A stretch of DNA of 35,671 nt from Pseudomonadota bacterium (GTDB taxonomy: Bacteria; Myxococcota_A; Polyangia; Polyangiales; Polyangiaceae): contig JAEZYZ010000252.1 of assembly GCA_023418705.1 (NCBI GenBank), positions 1-35,671 on the forward strand, given 5' to 3'. Shown here piece by piece: positions 23,082-35,671 of this stretch (position 1 is its first letter; each line of letters starts with the position of its first letter). The notes below the pieces were generated by a model that worked only from the letters and a program-made list of their open reading frames with translations, did not search any database and was not told the origin of the DNA. The position numbers and the translations under genes were made by a program.

Positions 23082-23336
23082 GTCGATGATTCCGGTAGGT
23101 TCGAAGGGTCGCGCCCAGGCTGCTCGAGTGAGCCTGCCCACGCGGCGCGGCAGCCCGAGAGGAGAGCGCGGGGCTCCCGGGGGGCTGGGCACCGGAGGTG
23201 AGGCTCGAGACTCGGGGCAGGCCGACCAGGCACGGGGCTGAGAAGCGGAAAAATTGCGGGTGGACGGCTTTACTTGCTCCCGGCCCCGGCAAGGGTCAAG
23301 CACTTCGGTGGTCGGCCGGCGCGCCCGCGAGCATTT

Positions 23337-23999
23337 CTATCCGCGCCGCCCGCGACGTCGCGGTTTCGGCTCGGGTTTGGCCTCCCCGACCCGAAGGTAT
23401 CCCTGAGCCAGGAAGGTGTAGATTTGCTGCGTCAGCACGTCGGCGCTCTCCTCGGCCAGCCCGAGCGTCACAGCCTGGTAGAGCAGCTCCTTGAGCGCGC
23501 CGATGCTCAGATAGGCCAAGACACGGGGCTCGCCGTCGGCGACGATGCCGAGCGCCTGGCCGTCCTTGAGGCTCTCCGTCAAGAGCTGAACCACGGCGTC
23601 GTAGAAGGTCGAAAGTTTCCGGTCGAAGGCAGGATCGATCCCGACGGCGTCCGTGAACAGAATCTTGGTCATGGATCGCTCCGCCAGGCAGACGCCAAGG
23701 ATGGCTCGGATGTTGTCCCGGGCCTGGTCGGCCACCGGACGCGCCGGGTCGTCGGTGACGATGCGATTGATGGCGACCGTGATCCGCGCGAAAAACCGAT
23801 CGATCAAGTCGGCGAAAATGGCGCGTTTGTCCTCGAAATAGAGGTAGAACGTGCCGCGAGCGACGCCGGCTTCAGCGACGATGTCGTCGATCGTCGTGTG
23901 GTGGTAGCCGCGCTTGGCGAAAACATCCCGTGCAGCTGCCAAAATTTGCTGTCGCCGCTCGGCCTTGGGGATGGCGCTCCGCCGCTTGCTCGCTGCCAT
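23337..23999 (-). CDS. TetR-family transcriptional regulator
   Basis: A 220-residue repressor-type regulator. The N-terminal HTH at about residues 11-58 is typical: R-R-Q-Q-I-L-A-A-A-R-D-V-F, G-Y-H-H-T-T-I-D-D-I-V, and G-V-A-R-G-T-F-Y-L-Y-F-E-D-K. The C-terminal ligand domain (about 65-205) has no family-specific motif; the tail is Arg/Pro-rich. The ATG at 23999 starts the conserved domain; the frame upstream to 24227 is not coding-like. It is divergent from the activase gene, and the shared gap holds two matching 18-bp palindromes, the likely binding sites. It also lies directly upstream of sucA on the same strand, but 255 bp away. The ligand is unknown; an acyl-CoA would fit the neighbouring activase genes. 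Confidence 0.93.
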   Translation of the reverse strand: MAASKRRSAIPKAERRQQILAAARDVFAKRGYHHTTIDDIVAEAGVARGTFYLYFEDKRAIFADLIDRFFARITVAINRIVTDDPARPVADQARDNIRAILGVCLAERSMTKILFTDAVGIDPAFDRKLSTFYDAVVQLLTESLKDGQALGIVADGEPRVLAYLSIGALKELLYQAVTLGLAEESADVLTQQIYTFLAQGYLRVGEAKPEPKPRRRGRRG

Positions 24000-24042
24000 G
24001 CGGCCGAAATAGCCCGCCCGCGCCGCGGGACCAAGCGAGACC

Positions 24043-24060
24043 GCTGACGATGACGTCAGC
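24043..24060. promoter_or_regulatory. Operator palindrome 1 (GCTGACG-ATGA-CGTCAGC)
   Basis: A perfect 7+7-bp inverted repeat around a 4-base spacer, 44 bases before the tetR ATG. It shares CTGACG-N4-CGTCAG with the palindrome at 24177. The length and symmetry fit a TetR-family dimer site. Confidence 0.7.
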
Positions 24061-24139
24061 AGACGCCCCGCGCGCCGTCGGCCGCCGACCTCCCTTCGCC
24101 GGCACGGTTTTTTCCACAAGGTATCCGCCTGGTGGGGGC

Positions 24140-24166
24140 TTGGTGCTCTCGGGAAGCGGTGATAAC
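24140..24166 (+). promoter_or_regulatory. Candidate promoter of the activase operon
   Basis: TTGGTG (24140-24145) and GATAAC (24161-24166) are 15 bases apart, or 16 if CTTGGT is taken. The expected start point falls at about 24173, immediately before operator 2, so a bound regulator would block the start site. Confidence 0.4.
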
Positions 24167-24176
24167 GCGTACGGAC

Positions 24177-24194
24177 ACTGACGTCAGCGTCAGT
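24177..24194. promoter_or_regulatory. Operator palindrome 2 (ACTGACG-TCAG-CGTCAGT)
   Basis: A perfect 7+7-bp inverted repeat around a 4-base spacer, 42 bases before the activase ATG. It shares CTGACG-N4-CGTCAG with operator 1. The centres of the two sites are 134 bp apart. Confidence 0.7.
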
Positions 24195-24235
24195 CGCGGC
24201 AGCGCGGGCGACCGCAGCGAAAGGCACGAGCAGCG

Positions 24236-27898
<3,663 letters not shown>

Positions 27899-27940
27899 TC
27901 GAACGAAATTCTGTCGACCCAAAAAGACCGGAGAGCCAAC

Positions 27941-29848
<1,908 letters not shown>

Positions 29849-29855
29849 GCGTGGC

Positions 29856-29880
29856 GGGGCAGGCGCCCGGCGCCTGCCCC
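29856..29880 (+). terminator. Perfect hairpin between the activase operon and the MFS gene
   Basis: GGGGCAGGCGCC and its exact complement flank a single central C (12+1+12). The hairpin begins 7 bases after the stop of the previous gene and ends one base before the ATG at 29882. There is no T-run. It may end the upstream transcript, stabilise it, or limit translation of the MFS gene. Confidence 0.6.
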
Positions 29881-29881
29881 A

Positions 29882-31126
29882 ATGGGCACATCGATCATGC
29901 GACTGAGCGAGCGCATTCCCGATCCGAACATCTGGCGCGTGTATCGAACCACGCTGGCGCTGGGCATTGCCTACGGCATTGCCATCGCCACGCTGTCGGT
30001 CTTCCTCGACGAGCGGGGCTTCAGCAAGCAGGACATCGGCAGCCTCGCTGCCTACTTCGCCGCCGGCATCGTGGCGTTCTCGGTGCCGGTCGGCGCCTTG
30101 ATCCGGCGCTGGTCGGCCCGCACCGTGCTGGCCGTCTCCCTGCTCGGGTACTCTATCACCGTCTCGGTGTTTCCCTTTTTGACGTCCTACCCGTCACTCG
30201 CGGCCGTGCGGTTCCTGGACGGCGCGTGCTCGGTCGGGATCTGGGTCAGCTGTGAAACCATCCTGTTGGCGCGCTCGGCGCCGGGCACGAAGGCGTTCGT
30301 CACCAGCCTGTACGCCATCGCGATTTCGATCGGCTACGTCGCCGGGCCGATCGCCGCACGAGCGCTGGTGAGCCTGGCGCCGCTCTCGGCGGTCTTCCTC
30401 GCCGCCGGGTCGATCGCCCTCGGCGCGAGCCTGTACGTTTGGTGGCGGCTCGACGCCGATCCGCGCCTCGACCACGCCTCGACCCCCGCCTCCTCTTCGA
30501 ACTCGGCGAGCCTTCAGCTGGCGAGCTATGCGTCGACGCCGCTCTTGCGGCGCATCAAGACCTCGTGCTTTGCCACCTTCGCCTACGGCTACTTCCAGGC
30601 GAGCGTCGTGCTCTTCTTGCCGCTGTACCTGATGGCGGAGAAACACATCGCGCGAGACCGCACCATCCTGATCCCGGCTTTCTTCGCGCTCGGGATGCTC
30701 CTGTTCTCCAGCTACGCGGGGCGCGCCGGGGATCGCTTCGGGCACCTTTTGGTCATGCGATTGCTGGCGTTGGTCGGCACCGCCACGGTGCTCGGCTTCG
30801 TGTTCCTCGATGCCTACCCGCTGATGTGTTTGGCCGTCGCGGTGGCTGGCGCGAGCCTCGCCAGCATCTCTCCGGTGAGCCTGGCGCTGCAGGGTGTGGT
30901 GTGCGCCCCGCGCGAGTACAGCCGTGCCACCAGCTACTACAACGGCTTTTATGCCGCCGGGATGCTGCTCGGCCCGCCGATTTCGAGCTACATCTTTTCG
31001 ACCTACGACGGCGGCCTGATGCTGTATCACCTGGCGCTTCTGTGGGCAGCCTTCGCCCTGTTCGCCTTCGTTTTCCAGCGCGACGACCCCGCCGCTCGCG
31101 TCGTGCCCGAACGCGTCGTGGCTTGA
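29882..31126 (+). CDS. MFS transporter
   Basis: A 414-residue polytopic membrane protein with about 12 hydrophobic helices in two halves joined near residues 190-215 (a hydrophilic stretch with S-S-S-N-S). The loop between helices 2 and 3 has an MFS motif A-like pattern, G-A-L-I-R-R-W-S-A-R, and the second half repeats it as S-Y-A-G-R-A-G-D-R-F-G. It should be a secondary transporter, perhaps a drug/efflux-type or sugar-type porter; the substrate cannot be read. The start is unclear: the ATG at 29882 follows the hairpin with no room for a Shine-Dalgarno, and the ATG at 29897 (residue 6) also lacks one. Same direction as the activase operon. Confidence 0.88.
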   Translation: MGTSIMRLSERIPDPNIWRVYRTTLALGIAYGIAIATLSVFLDERGFSKQDIGSLAAYFAAGIVAFSVPVGALIRRWSARTVLAVSLLGYSITVSVFPFLTSYPSLAAVRFLDGACSVGIWVSCETILLARSAPGTKAFVTSLYAIAISIGYVAGPIAARALVSLAPLSAVFLAAGSIALGASLYVWWRLDADPRLDHASTPASSSNSASLQLASYASTPLLRRIKTSCFATFAYGYFQASVVLFLPLYLMAEKHIARDRTILIPAFFALGMLLFSSYAGRAGDRFGHLLVMRLLALVGTATVLGFVFLDAYPLMCLAVAVAGASLASISPVSLALQGVVCAPREYSRATSYYNGFYAAGMLLGPPISSYIFSTYDGGLMLYHLALLWAAFALFAFVFQRDDPAARVVPERVVA

Positions 31127-31315
31127 TCCTCGACGGCGGCCCCCGCCCCGAGGCCGCGCCGTCGACCCGAGCGCGCTGGCTGAGAGGTCGCCGGTGGCGT
31201 ACGGGATGCGCCTCGCGTTGCGCCGGCCGGACGGCAGCCTTACCTTCGAGCTTTTGGTTCAGCTTCGCGGGGCGCCGTTGTTGGCGACGCACCGCCGAGA
31301 GGTCGAAAGGTAGCG

Positions 31316-32365
31316 TTGGCGAACGCGTCGGTGGCTCTGAACGGTATGGGGTTCTTGGCGCCCGTCGTCGGTTTGCGGCGGCGCTGGTCGAAAAACCCGG
31401 TCGCCATCTTCACCTACCACAGCGTCCGCGCGCTCCCGAACGGCGCCGTCGCGTCCGACCCCGGAGTCGTCTCGGCGACGCCCGAAGTGTTCGAACGCCA
31501 GATGCGCTGGCTCGCCGAGCACCATCGGGTGATCGGCCTCGACGAGCTGGAGGCGGATTTGTTGCGGGGCCGTGTCCCCGTCGACTGCGCGATGGTCACC
31601 TTCGACGACGGCTACCGCGACAACTTCGACGTCGCGTTCCCGATCCTGAAGCGGCTCGGGCTGCCGGCCACCTTCTTCTTGGCCACCCGTTTCATCAGCG
31701 AACGCAAGGTCTTCTGGTGGGATCGCATCAGCTACCTCTTGCACCACACGCGCGCAGAGCGCGCTGAGATCAGCTACCCCTGCGATCTGACGATCGACCT
31801 GCGCGATCGTCGGTCAGCGCATCGGCTGCTCACCGCGTTCGTCAAGCGCCAGCACGCCCTCGACGTCGAGCGCTTCCTTCAGGGCCTTGGAGATGCGCTC
31901 GGCGTGCGCTTCGACCGCGCCGTTGAAACGGAGCTCGCCGATGCGCTGGTGCTGACCTGGGATCAAGCCCGAGAGATGCGGCGGCACGGGATGACCATCG
32001 GGTCGCACACCCATTCGCACCGCCCGCTGCCCACCCTCCCGGCTGCCGATCTGCGCGCCGAGCTCGCCGCGTCCAAACGCGAGATCGAAGGGCACCTCCA
32101 AACGGACGTCCGCGCCATCGCCTACCCGGTCGGCAGCTCGCTGCGCCGCATGCCGCACATCCTCCGGGCCGCGGAGGCCGCCGGCTACACGGTGGGTTTC
32201 AGCAACGTGCCCGGCTCCAACGCCTTGGCCGACCCGACAGCCCGCCTGGACCTGCGGCGCATGTCGATCGATCCGACCATCCCCCGCCGTACCTTCGCCA
32301 CGATGGTGGCATTTCCCGATGTCTACGGGATGACCCGGCTCTCGATCCGCCGCTTGCGGTCGTGA
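31316..32365 (+). CDS. Polysaccharide deacetylase (NodB/CE4 family)
   Basis: A 349-residue protein that should remove acetyl groups from a sugar polymer, or act as a related hydrolase. The NodB metal triad is complete: T-F-D-D-G-Y at 95-100 (D97 and D98) and H231 plus H235 in H-T-H-S-H. No cleavable signal is obvious, so it may act in the cytoplasm on lipid-linked or nucleotide-linked sugars. The start is TTG at 31316 with AAAGG 5 bases upstream; an internal ATG at 31346 is the alternative. Its TGA overlaps the next start codon, so the acyltransferase gene is translationally coupled. The pair suggests assembly or modification of an exopolysaccharide or capsule, though no glycosyltransferase is in view. 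Confidence 0.9.
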   Translation: MANASVALNGMGFLAPVVGLRRRWSKNPVAIFTYHSVRALPNGAVASDPGVVSATPEVFERQMRWLAEHHRVIGLDELEADLLRGRVPVDCAMVTFDDGYRDNFDVAFPILKRLGLPATFFLATRFISERKVFWWDRISYLLHHTRAERAEISYPCDLTIDLRDRRSAHRLLTAFVKRQHALDVERFLQGLGDALGVRFDRAVETELADALVLTWDQAREMRRHGMTIGSHTHSHRPLPTLPAADLRAELAASKREIEGHLQTDVRAIAYPVGSSLRRMPHILRAAEAAGYTVGFSNVPGSNALADPTARLDLRRMSIDPTIPRRTFATMVAFPDVYGMTRLSIRRLRS

Positions 32366-33561
32366 TGCGACGACGAAGATTGGCGACTCGACCCATGTTC
32401 TCCGAAGTCGTCGCCGATCCCGAGCAGCTGCGAAACCTGCGTGAAGCCTGGACGTCGTTGCTGCCCTCCAGCAAGACCAACGAGCCGACGCTCTCCCCCA
32501 CCTGGTTGCTCAACTGGTGGCACGTCTTCGGCAAGCAAGACGGTCGCCAACTGCGCGCCGTCGCTTTCTGGCACGACTCCCGCTTGGTCGGCCTGGCACC
32601 GCTCTGCAGCCGTCGGGTCTGGGTGCGCCCGGGGCTGCCGATGCGACGGCTCGAGCTGCTCGGTTCGGGCGAGCGCCAGGAAGAGGAGATCTGTTCCGAC
32701 TACCTGGGGATCTTGGCGGAGAGCGGGCGGGAACAGGCGGTGGCTCGCGAGCTCTCCCGGTGCATCCGCGATCAAATGCTCGGCCCCTGGGACGATGTCG
32801 TTTTGCCCGCCATGGACGGCAAGAGCCCCATGCCCATCCTGCTCGCCGAAGCGCTCGCGCCCGCGGCGGTCAGCCACGGCGTCACGGCCACCTGTCCCTT
32901 CATCCCGCTGCCCGCGAGCTTCGAGACCTACCTCGACGCGCTGTCGAGCAACCACCGCTACCTGGTGCGTCGCTCGCTGCGCGACTTCGACAAATGGGCC
33001 GGGAAGAGCGCGAAGCTAAAGCTCGCGCACGACCGCCCGTCGCTGGCCCAAGGCGTCCAGGTGTTGAAGGACTTGCACTCGGAGCGCTGGAGCGCCGCGG
33101 ACAGAGCGGGCGTCTTCGCCGCAGGGCGCTTCACCGAGTTTCACGAGCGGGTGATGCCGGAGCTTTTGGACCAGGGAGCGCTGGAGCTGCTTTGGTTGGA
33201 AGCGCGAGGCAAGCCGATCGCAGCGCAGTACAACCTGGTGTGGCACGGCAAGGTCCACTTTTATCAAGGCGGGCGAAGCCTCGAGGTGCCCAAGCAGATC
33301 CGCCCCGGCATCGTGATGCACGCTCACGCCATCCGCCGGTCGATCGAGCTTGGCCGCTCCGAGTATGATTTTCTGGCCGGCGCCTCGCGCTACAAAGAAC
33401 AGCTCGCGTTGGATTTTCGGCCTCTGGTCACCATCGAGGCCACCCGTCTGAAAGCCGTCGCTCGGCTGCGGGCGGCGGCCGAGTTCGGCGCTGACGTGGC
33501 GCGAAAAATTCGTTCCGAGGTCAGCGAGCGCTTCTCGCAAAAGCGAGCCAGGGCGGCCTGA
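32365..33561 (+). CDS. CelD/BcsL-like GNAT acyltransferase (Acetyltransf_6)
   Basis: A 398-residue protein of the FemAB-like GNAT group that often sits in exopolysaccharide clusters. The domain extends over most of the chain. Typical pieces are L-L-N-W-W-H-V-F near the N-terminus, S-N-H-R-Y-L-V-R-R-S-L-R near residues 195-206, and a final half with A-A-Q-Y-N-L-V, H-F-Y-Q-G-G and G-R-S-E-Y-D-F-L-A-G. The ATG at 32365 overlaps the TGA of the deacetylase gene by one base; a GTG at 32362 and an ATG at 32395 are alternatives. The role is inferred from its family and coupling: transfer of an acyl group onto the same polysaccharide as its partner. The acceptor is unknown. Confidence 0.87.
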   Translation: MRRRRLATRPMFSEVVADPEQLRNLREAWTSLLPSSKTNEPTLSPTWLLNWWHVFGKQDGRQLRAVAFWHDSRLVGLAPLCSRRVWVRPGLPMRRLELLGSGERQEEEICSDYLGILAESGREQAVARELSRCIRDQMLGPWDDVVLPAMDGKSPMPILLAEALAPAAVSHGVTATCPFIPLPASFETYLDALSSNHRYLVRRSLRDFDKWAGKSAKLKLAHDRPSLAQGVQVLKDLHSERWSAADRAGVFAAGRFTEFHERVMPELLDQGALELLWLEARGKPIAAQYNLVWHGKVHFYQGGRSLEVPKQIRPGIVMHAHAIRRSIELGRSEYDFLAGASRYKEQLALDFRPLVTIEATRLKAVARLRAAAEFGADVARKIRSEVSERFSQKRARAA

Positions 33562-33605
33562 AGCTGCGCGCCGAGCGAACCGTAGCCGCGCCGGGCTCGC
33601 TGAGA

Positions 33606-33611
33606 TAAGCT
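33606..33611 (+). promoter_or_regulatory. Candidate -10 box (TAAGCT) 9 bases before a start codon
   Basis: TAAGCT ends 9 bases before the ATG at 33621 in the 59-bp gap. No convincing -35 and no Shine-Dalgarno are visible, so the transcript could be leaderless or have a very short leader. Confidence 0.35.
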
Positions 33612-33620
33612 CGAGCGCCC

Positions 33621-35633
33621 ATGGCGCAGGCACCGACGACGCGGCCGGCAGGCGTGCCGCCCGAGGCCCGGTTCAGCGCAGAGCGTGGCGTGTGGGAGCA
33701 CGGCGCGCTGGACAAGCGCGGGCGGCGCCACGGCGCGTACGCCGCTTGGCGGCCGGACGGCAACCTGCTCATCGAGCAGCGCTTCCAGCATGGCGTCCCC
33801 CACGGCGCGTTTCGCCGATTTCATCCCGACGGGAGCGTGTCCCGCGAAGGATCGTTCGTCGAGGGGCAGCTCGACGGCACCGTGGTCGCGTACGCTTCTG
33901 AAACCGGCGGCGCCGAGCCGCTGCGAGGCTGCTGCGTTCCGAAAGGGGCAGCCGTCATGCGCGCCCGCTACACTCGAGGGCGCTGCCACGGGGAGCGCTT
34001 TTACGACGCGAGCGACCGGCTGCTGCTGTCCGATGGCTCGCTGCACCCGGCGCGCCCCCCGAACGTGCCCGACGAGGCCTGGTTCGACGAGAGCAGCCGC
34101 CACTGGCAGCACGGCAGCTACGGCGCGGTGGCCGAGGGACGCACGGGACGCTGGCTGCGCTGGACCGAGACCGGCGCGCTCTTGGAGAGCGCCCACTTCG
34201 AAGAGGGCAAGCGCCACGGCCTCACCGAAATCTACGAGCCGTCCGACGGGCGGCTGATCGAGCGCTGCCACTACGTCGCCGGGGTGCGCGACGGCTCCTA
34301 TCAGCGCTTCGGCATCGCCGACCTGTTCGCCATCGACGGCGCTCACGAGGTGCGCGGGACCTTCTTGGCGGATCTACCCGCCGGCCAGTGGCAATTGCTC
34401 GACGCAGAGGCCACCTCCGTCTGGAGCGGCGATCTCGGGGAGTTGCCCGAGGACGGCTCGCCCGTGCTCCAGCTGGACGTCGAGAGCAGGTGGCCGCTAG
34501 CCGATCTTTGGCGAGCGCTGATCGCCGAGCGGCGCTACGCGGAGGCCGCCTGCGTGCTCGCGCGTCTAGCAGCGCGGGGGGAAGCCCCCGAAGACTTGGG
34601 TGCCTTCTTCCGAGCGCACGCGCTGCCGGTCAGCGACGCCGAGCGGGCGCGGCGCACCCAGCGCGCGACCGCCGACCGACACTCGAACCCGTCCACGTTT
34701 CAGGCGCTGCTGCTGTCCGGCGCCGATCCGGCAGCGCTCTTCGTGGCGCTGGCCGCGCCCCTGCCGCACGCCGTGGCTCATGATTTGGTCGAAGCCGCCC
34801 GGCGGCTCGACCCGAGCTCGACGGATGCGCTGGTGAGCCGCGCCACCCACCGCCTCGGCCTCGGTCGCGTCGTCGACGCGCGCGCGGACATCGCAGAGCT
34901 CGCCGCGCTGCACCCGGCCGCTGCGGCGCTCCTGGAGCAGTACCTGGCGGCGCTGCTGCCCCGCTTCGACTTCTGGCCCGCCAAGGAACGGCTCGAGCCA
35001 GGACCTTTCGACGCGCTCCCCGACGCTCCGGTCCAGCCGCTCGCCGTGTTCCGTTCGGCGATCCAGAAATGCGCGACCCGGCTGCGCCTCGTGCGCGCCG
35101 CTCTGCTCGACCAACTGGACGAGGCGACTGCGGCCGCATTGCCCCCGGACCCCGCCCACTTGCTGCCGGATGGCGCCGTCGCCCTGGAGGAGTTCGACTT
35201 CGACATCGAGGAAGATGGGAAGCGGGTGCCGATCCACGTGCGCGAAGCGCTGGACGTGACCGGCCTGGACGCCTCGCAGCTCCTGCGCCTGATCCGAGCG
35301 GAATGGACGACGCTCGGCTGGCTCTGCTGGACCGCCGGCCTCGACGAGATCCGTTTGCCGACCGAGCTCCGTCCCCCGGCCGAGTTCACCCGCGCGCTCG
35401 GCACCTCGGCGGTGCGCGCCTGGCGCTGCAGCGATCGCGCTCGCACGCGGGGCCTGCGCGCTCGCACCCAAAAGGTGCCAGGCTTCGACTGGGAGGGCTG
35501 CGACATCGACGCGCTCCCCTCCGCGCTCGTCCCGCTGGCCATCGATCACTACGTGGAGATGCGAGCCGTCCTCTCTTGGTCCACCGACGAGCTGTGCCGT
35601 TCGCTCTGGCAGGACGACCTCAGACCGCTCTGA
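33621..35633 (+). CDS. MORN-variant repeat protein with helical C-terminal half
   Basis: A 670-residue cytoplasmic protein. Residues about 20-235 contain roughly seven copies of a MORN-2-like unit of about 22 residues, with G-x-x-H-G-x-x-x-x-W/F-x-x-x-G-x-L signatures (for example R-R-H-G-A-Y-A-A-W, V-P-H-G-A-F-R-R-F and K-R-H-G-L-T-E-I-Y). Such repeats also occur in proteins annotated as YwqK-type antitoxins, but no toxin gene lies beside it. From about residue 285 the chain is helical with A-L-x-x-A-R patterns that could be TPR-like, then a C-terminal region with many Trp and Cys residues. The function is unknown. Only 38 bp remain to the end of the window. Confidence 0.82.
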   Translation: MAQAPTTRPAGVPPEARFSAERGVWEHGALDKRGRRHGAYAAWRPDGNLLIEQRFQHGVPHGAFRRFHPDGSVSREGSFVEGQLDGTVVAYASETGGAEPLRGCCVPKGAAVMRARYTRGRCHGERFYDASDRLLLSDGSLHPARPPNVPDEAWFDESSRHWQHGSYGAVAEGRTGRWLRWTETGALLESAHFEEGKRHGLTEIYEPSDGRLIERCHYVAGVRDGSYQRFGIADLFAIDGAHEVRGTFLADLPAGQWQLLDAEATSVWSGDLGELPEDGSPVLQLDVESRWPLADLWRALIAERRYAEAACVLARLAARGEAPEDLGAFFRAHALPVSDAERARRTQRATADRHSNPSTFQALLLSGADPAALFVALAAPLPHAVAHDLVEAARRLDPSSTDALVSRATHRLGLGRVVDARADIAELAALHPAAAALLEQYLAALLPRFDFWPAKERLEPGPFDALPDAPVQPLAVFRSAIQKCATRLRLVRAALLDQLDEATAAALPPDPAHLLPDGAVALEEFDFDIEEDGKRVPIHVREALDVTGLDASQLLRLIRAEWTTLGWLCWTAGLDEIRLPTELRPPAEFTRALGTSAVRAWRCSDRARTRGLRARTQKVPGFDWEGCDIDALPSALVPLAIDHYVEMRAVLSWSTDELCRSLWQDDLRPL

Positions 35634-35671
35634 GCTCCAGGGAGACTACCCCAAGTCGCGACGTTCGATCC

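Noticed and set aside
23082..23303. An upstream extension of sucA by 74 codons starting at a GTG
   Set aside because: The added residues are Arg/Pro/Ser-rich and unlike any E1 N-terminus, whereas homologues begin near the ATG at 23081.
24120..24170. GGTGCTCTC near 24143, resembling an end of the palindromic repeat
   Set aside because: Only about eight bases match and no second arm is present, so it is not a third copy.

Overview
The window reads as chromosomal DNA of a high-GC myxobacterium (Myxococcota, probably near the Polyangiales). This is inferred from gene content and base composition, not from a marker gene. Supporting signs are a membrane-anchored Ser/Thr kinase, an MglA-type Ras-like GTPase, a GYF_2 protein, many Cys-rich or acidic lipoproteins, a MORN-variant repeat protein and several large unrecognised proteins. 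I see no rRNA, tRNA, CRISPR array, insertion sequence or phage gene. The region looks like ordinary chromosome rich in lineage-specific genes.

Positions 1-6.1 kb are signalling genes: a GYF_2 protein cut by the left edge, a Ser/Thr kinase with a polytopic membrane module, a tiny protein made only of sigma-70 region 1.1-like and region 3-like parts, a DUF938 methyltransferase, and an MglA-like GTPase without an MglB partner. Positions 6.1-12.8 kb are mostly on the minus strand: a methyltransferase-fold protein carrying a lipoprotein signal, a fatty acid desaturase, a second methyltransferase, a SlyD/FKBP prolyl isomerase, a DUF2325-like protein, a Cys-rich lipoprotein, an M50 site-2-type protease and an acidic lipoprotein. 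Positions 12.8-18.8 kb hold a lipoprotein, an 862-residue unrecognised protein with a degenerate P-loop, an MDR quinone oxidoreductase, a coiled-coil membrane protein and a small unrecognised protein.

Positions 18.9-29.9 kb form the metabolic core. sucA and sucB (E1 and E2 of 2-oxoglutarate dehydrogenase) lie on the minus strand behind a TetR regulator. Diverging from that regulator is a two-gene unit of the acyl-CoA dehydratase activase superfamily: a 1220-residue protein with two BcrA/HgdC-type ATPase modules plus a DUF2229-like part, then a 635-residue COG3581-like protein. The tetR-activase gap contains two 18-bp palindromes sharing CTGACG-N4-CGTCAG, one about 42 bp from each start codon. 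This looks like a dedicated regulatory switch for a redox-activation system of unknown substrate. An MFS transporter follows. The right end has a coupled polysaccharide deacetylase and CelD-like acyltransferase pair, then a MORN-variant protein.

A second notable signal is a 116-118 bp imperfectly palindromic element in two copies about 12 kb apart (1134-1249 and 13238-13355). Both copies lie in the same orientation directly behind the 3' end of a gene, and one supplies that gene's stop codon.
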